NCBI RefSeq assembly: GCF_014205635.1 | Contig: NZ_JACIIV010000014.1 | Location: 1-64,000 of the forward strand | Origin: Polymorphobacter multimanifer | Lineage (GTDB): Bacteria > Pseudomonadota > Alphaproteobacteria > Sphingomonadales > Sphingomonadaceae | Direction: 5' to 3' | Length of the DNA: 64,000 nucleotides | Part shown: positions 61,078 through 64,000 of the stretch, piece by piece | How the letters are laid out: the number at the start of each line of letters is the position of its first letter | How positions within the stretch are numbered: position 1 is the first letter of the stretch | The notes under the pieces: generated by a model | Seen by the model: the letters and a program-made list of their open reading frames with translations, nothing else | What the model was told of the DNA's origin: nothing | Database searches by the model: none | Position numbers and translations under genes: made by a program

Positions 61078-64000
61078 GCCGGCCCGAGGATCAGCAGCAG
61101 GTCCTTGGCGTCGACGGCCTGGGCGGCGCGCACGGCGAGCTCGGTGATGGTGCCGGCGCGGGGGGCGGTGATGCTGGTCTCCATCTTCATGGCTTCGAGG
61201 GTGAGCAGCAAATCGCCGGCCGCCACCTTCTGCCCGGGCTGGACAGCGAGCATGGCGACGACGCCGGGCATGGGAGCAGCGATGTGGCTCTCGTTGGCGG
61301 GATCGGCGACGCGGCGCTGGTCGAGCCCGGCGGACGCCCGCCTGTTGGCCACGACGATGATCCGCGGCTGGCCGTTCAGTTCGAAGAACAGCCGCACGCG
61401 GCCATCCTCCTCGATGTCGCCGATCGCCTGCAGGCGGATGACGAGCGTCTTGCCTTGCTCGATCTCGACGGCAAGCTCTTCGCCGGGGGCGAGGCCGTAG
61501 AAATAGGCGGGCGTGGGCAGGGTGCTCACCGGGCCGAACTGGCGCTCGGATTCGACGAAGGCGGCAAAAACCTTGGCGTACATGAGGTGGCTGGCGAAGC
61601 CCTCGTCCGACAGCGGCTGGCCAAGGCGGCTTTCGACTTCGGCGCGCTCGGCGGCAAGATCGACCGGCGCGAGCAGGCTGGCGGGGCGCACGGTGATGGG
61701 CTTCACATCGCCGAGCACGCGCTTCTGCAGCGCTGCAGGCCAGCCGCCGGGGGGCTGGCCGAGATCGCCGCGCAGCATCTCCACCACCGAAGCCGGAAAG
61801 GCGATATCGCGAGCCGGATCGAGCACCGCTTCGGGGGTGAGGTCCTGCGTCACCATCATCAGCGCCATGTCGCCGACCACCTTGGAGGAGGGGGTGACCT
61901 TGACGATATCGCCGAACAGCGCATTGGCCTGGGCATAGGCGGTGGCGACTTCGTGCCAGCGGGTTTCGAGCCCGAGGCTGCGGGCCTGCTCCTTCAGGTT
62001 GGTGAACTGGCCGCCGGGCATTTCGTGGAGATAGACTTCGGACGCGCCCGAGCGAAGGTCGCTCTCGAAGGCCAGATATTGCCCGCGCACGGCCTCCATA
62101 TGGACGCTCAAGGCTCGGATGGCGGCGGCATCAAGGCCGGTGGCCATGGGAGTGTTGGCGACGGCCTGGACGATGGCACCGAGGCACGGCTGCGAGGTGG
62201 TGCCCGACATGGCGTCGATCGCGGCATCGACGACATCGATGCCTTCCTCGATCGCGGCGATGAGCGTGGCGGCGGCGGCACCCGAGGTGTCATGGGTGTG
62301 CAGCGCAATGGGAAGATCGGTGGCTTCGCGGAGCGCGCGGATGAGGACGCGGGCGGCGGGGGGCTTCAACAGCCCCGCCATGTCCTTGATCGCGAGCATG
62401 TGGCAGCCGGCGGCTTCGAGCTCCTTCGCCAGCCGGACGTAATAATCGAGGCTGTATTTGGCGCGGGCGGGATCGAGGATGTCCCCGGTGTAGCAGAGCG
62501 CACCCTGCGCCACCTTGCCGGTTTCGACCACGGCATCGATGGCGACGCGCATGTTCTCCACCCAGTTGAGGCAATCGAAGATGCGGAAGATGTCGACGCC
62601 GGTGGCGGCCTGCTTGATGAACGCCTGCACGACATTGTCGGGATAGTTGGTGTAGCCCACGCCATTGGCGCCGCGCAGCAGCATCTGGGTGAGGAGGTTG
62701 GGGGCGCGGGCGCGGATGGCGTGGAGGCGCTCCCATGGGTCTTCAGCGAGGAAGCGCATTGCCACATCGAAGGTGGCGCCGCCCCAGCATTCGAGGCTCC
62801 ACAGCCCGCCCAGATGGCTGGCGGCGAAGGCGGCGGGGGCCAGCATGTCGTGGGTGCGCATCCGCGTGGCGAGAAGCGACTGGTGCGCATCGCGCAGGCT
62901 GGTGTCGGTGAGCTGGACGTTGGGCTGGGTGCGGAGCCACGCCATCAGCCCGGCGGCGCCCTCGCGCTCCAACCGCTGGCGGCTGCCATCGGGGATGGGG
63001 CCGGTAGCGAGCAGGTTCGGCCGCCGTGCATCGGCGGCGGGGCGGGGGCGGTCCTTGACGTCGGGGTGGCCGTTGACGGTGACGTCGGCCAAGTAGCGCA
63101 GCAGTTTCGTGGCGCGGTCCTGCCGTGTGTTGGTCGCCATCAGCTCGGGGTGCTGGTCGATGAACTTCGTCGTGTAGCGGTTGGCGGCGAAATCGGGGTG
63201 GGTGAGCAGGTTTTCGAGAAAGGCGAGGTTGGTGGCGACGCCGCGGATGCGATATTCGCGCAAGGATCGCACCATGCGGGCGATCACCTCGTCCGAGGTG
63301 GGGGCCCAGCAGGTGATCTTTTCGAGCAACGGGTCGTAGTGGCGGGTGACGACGGCGCCCGAATAGGCGGTGCCGCCATCGATGCGCACGCCGTGGCCGA
63401 AGGCACCGCGATAGGCAGTGATGCGGCCATAATCGGGGATGAAGTTGTTCTCGGGGTCTTCGGTGGTGATCCGGCATTGCAGCGCGTTGCCGTTGAGGCG
63501 GATGTGTTCCTGTGCGGGGATGCCGGTTTCGTCGAGATGGCCCAGCCGGCCGCCTTCGGCGATCCGGATCTGCGCCTTGATGATATCGAGGCCGGTGACT
63601 TCCTCGGTGACGGTGTGCTCGACCTGGATGCGCGGGTTGACCTCGATGAAGTGGAAGCTGCCTGTCGTTTCATCGAGCAGGAATTCGACGGTGCCCGCCC
63701 CCCGGTAGCTGGTGGCATTGCCGATCTTGAGGGCGGCGTCGCAGAGTTGCCGGCGCAGATCGTCCGACACATAAGGCGCGGGAGCGCGCTCGATGACCTT
63801 CTGGTTGCGGCGCTGGATCGAACAATCGCGCTCGAAGAGATGGACAAGGTTGCCATGGGCGTCCCCGAGCAGCTGCACCTCGACATGGCGGGCCTTGCGG
63901 ATGAGGCGCTCGAGATAGACTTCGTCGCGGCCGAAGGCGGCCTTGGATTCGCGCCTGCCCGCACTCACGGCGTCGATCAGCTCGTCTTCGGACTCGATGG
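61074..64000 (-). CDS. pyc: pyruvate carboxylase, partial (runs off the window)
   Basis: The C-terminal 975 or so residues are present; the N-terminus lies beyond position 64000. Biotin carboxylase motifs (FERDCSIQRRNQKVIE and EVNPRIQVEHTVTEE) come first, then the carboxyltransferase domain (DTSLRDAHQSLLATRMRT, with LAIKDMAGLLKP) and the biotin-binding domain ending in LEAMKMETS, where the lysine carries biotin. The enzyme makes oxaloacetate from pyruvate and is about 1150 residues in full. Its stop codon overlaps the interrupted endolysin gene in convergent orientation by 4 bp. Confidence 0.97.
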   Translation of the reverse strand, partial: IESEDELIDAVSAGRRESKAAFGRDEVYLERLIRKARHVEVQLLGDAHGNLVHLFERDCSIQRRNQKVIERAPAPYVSDDLRRQLCDAALKIGNATSYRGAGTVEFLLDETTGSFHFIEVNPRIQVEHTVTEEVTGLDIIKAQIRIAEGGRLGHLDETGIPAQEHIRLNGNALQCRITTEDPENNFIPDYGRITAYRGAFGHGVRIDGGTAYSGAVVTRHYDPLLEKITCWAPTSDEVIARMVRSLREYRIRGVATNLAFLENLLTHPDFAANRYTTKFIDQHPELMATNTRQDRATKLLRYLADVTVNGHPDVKDRPRPAADARRPNLLATGPIPDGSRQRLEREGAAGLMAWLRTQPNVQLTDTSLRDAHQSLLATRMRTHDMLAPAAFAASHLGGLWSLECWGGATFDVAMRFLAEDPWERLHAIRARAPNLLTQMLLRGANGVGYTNYPDNVVQAFIKQAATGVDIFRIFDCLNWVENMRVAIDAVVETGKVAQGALCYTGDILDPARAKYSLDYYVRLAKELEAAGCHMLAIKDMAGLLKPPAARVLIRALREATDLPIALHTHDTSGAAAATLIAAIEEGIDVVDAAIDAMSGTTSQPCLGAIVQAVANTPMATGLDAAAIRALSVHMEAVRGQYLAFESDLRSGASEVYLHEMPGGQFTNLKEQARSLGLETRWHEVATAYAQANALFGDIVKVTPSSKVVGDMALMMVTQDLTPEAVLDPARDIAFPASVVEMLRGDLGQPPGGWPAALQKRVLGDVKPITVRPASLLAPVDLAAERAEVESRLGQPLSDEGFASHLMYAKVFAAFVESERQFGPVSTLPTPAYFYGLAPGEELAVEIEQGKTLVIRLQAIGDIEEDGRVRLFFELNGQPRIIVVANRRASAGLDQRRVADPANESHIAAPMPGVVAMLAVQPGQKVAAGDLLLTLEAMKMETSITAPRAGTITELAVRAAQAVDAKDLLLILGPA

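Overview
The window is a GC-rich, gene-dense bacterial chromosome segment, almost certainly from an alphaproteobacterium of the Sphingomonadales. The evidence is a PEPxxWA-CTERM surface protein, a ChpT-type phosphotransferase, an RpoH with a clear RpoH box, the 4.5S RNA-dnaX-ybaB order, and many genes joined by 4-bp ATGA or 1-bp TGATG overlaps. Most of it is ordinary core metabolism and information processing. Five regions stand out: a divergent glycine-dehydrogenase-like cluster, a lysis cassette split between two loci that share an operator-like sequence, a tRNA-Pro with a duplicated 3' end, a 126-bp long-armed inverted repeat, and a 14-kb operon of three very large unknown proteins.

Layout. 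0-6.1 kb: a small secreted protein, then GcvPB/GcvPA-like subunits on the minus strand, divergent from an ATP-NAD kinase-like gene and an acyl-CoA ligase. 6.1-7.5 kb: a holin-like membrane protein, an Rz-like spanin with an Rz1-like lipoprotein nested inside it, and an overlapping flavin-type stress protein. 7.5-15 kb: gamma carbonic anhydrase, a GNAT enzyme, argC, an amidohydrolase, a TonB-like protein, hemB, plsC and the PEP-CTERM protein. 15-25.6 kb: murI-thioesterase-enoyl-CoA hydratase, rpiB-glyA-LEA-like-nrdR-trmJ, chpT-csp-JAMM on the minus strand, then an rluD family gene, rpoH and mtgA. 25.6-34.7 kb: ybaB, dnaX, 4.5S RNA, an L,D-transpeptidase, a ferredoxin, two tandem cysteine desulfurases, an alpha/beta hydrolase, anmK and tyrS. 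34.7-45.6 kb: a TPR protein with a DUF4331 domain split over two genes, two VOC proteins opposite a MarR regulator, lepA, the inverted repeat, a ferredoxin reductase, tRNA-Pro(CGG), an MFS permease and a GNAT-nitrilase fusion. 45.7-59.6 kb: the giant-protein operon on the minus strand (2474, 1054 and 1097 residues). 59.7-64 kb: a SleB-type hydrolase, a TIGR02594-type endolysin interrupted by an in-frame TAG, and pyruvate carboxylase running off the window.

How it fits together. Endolysin, holin-like protein and spanin pair are the parts of one phage-type lysis pathway, but here they sit 54 kb apart. Each locus is preceded by AACCATAT(A/C)GGTTAT, ending about 30 nt before the start codon, which suggests common control of a domesticated lysis function. 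The giant operon carries an OmpA-like motif, an extended beta-rich segment and a PLD-like domain without its catalytic residues. No signal peptide is visible on any of its three proteins, and its role is unknown. All assignments rest on reading motifs and gene order; no database search was run.
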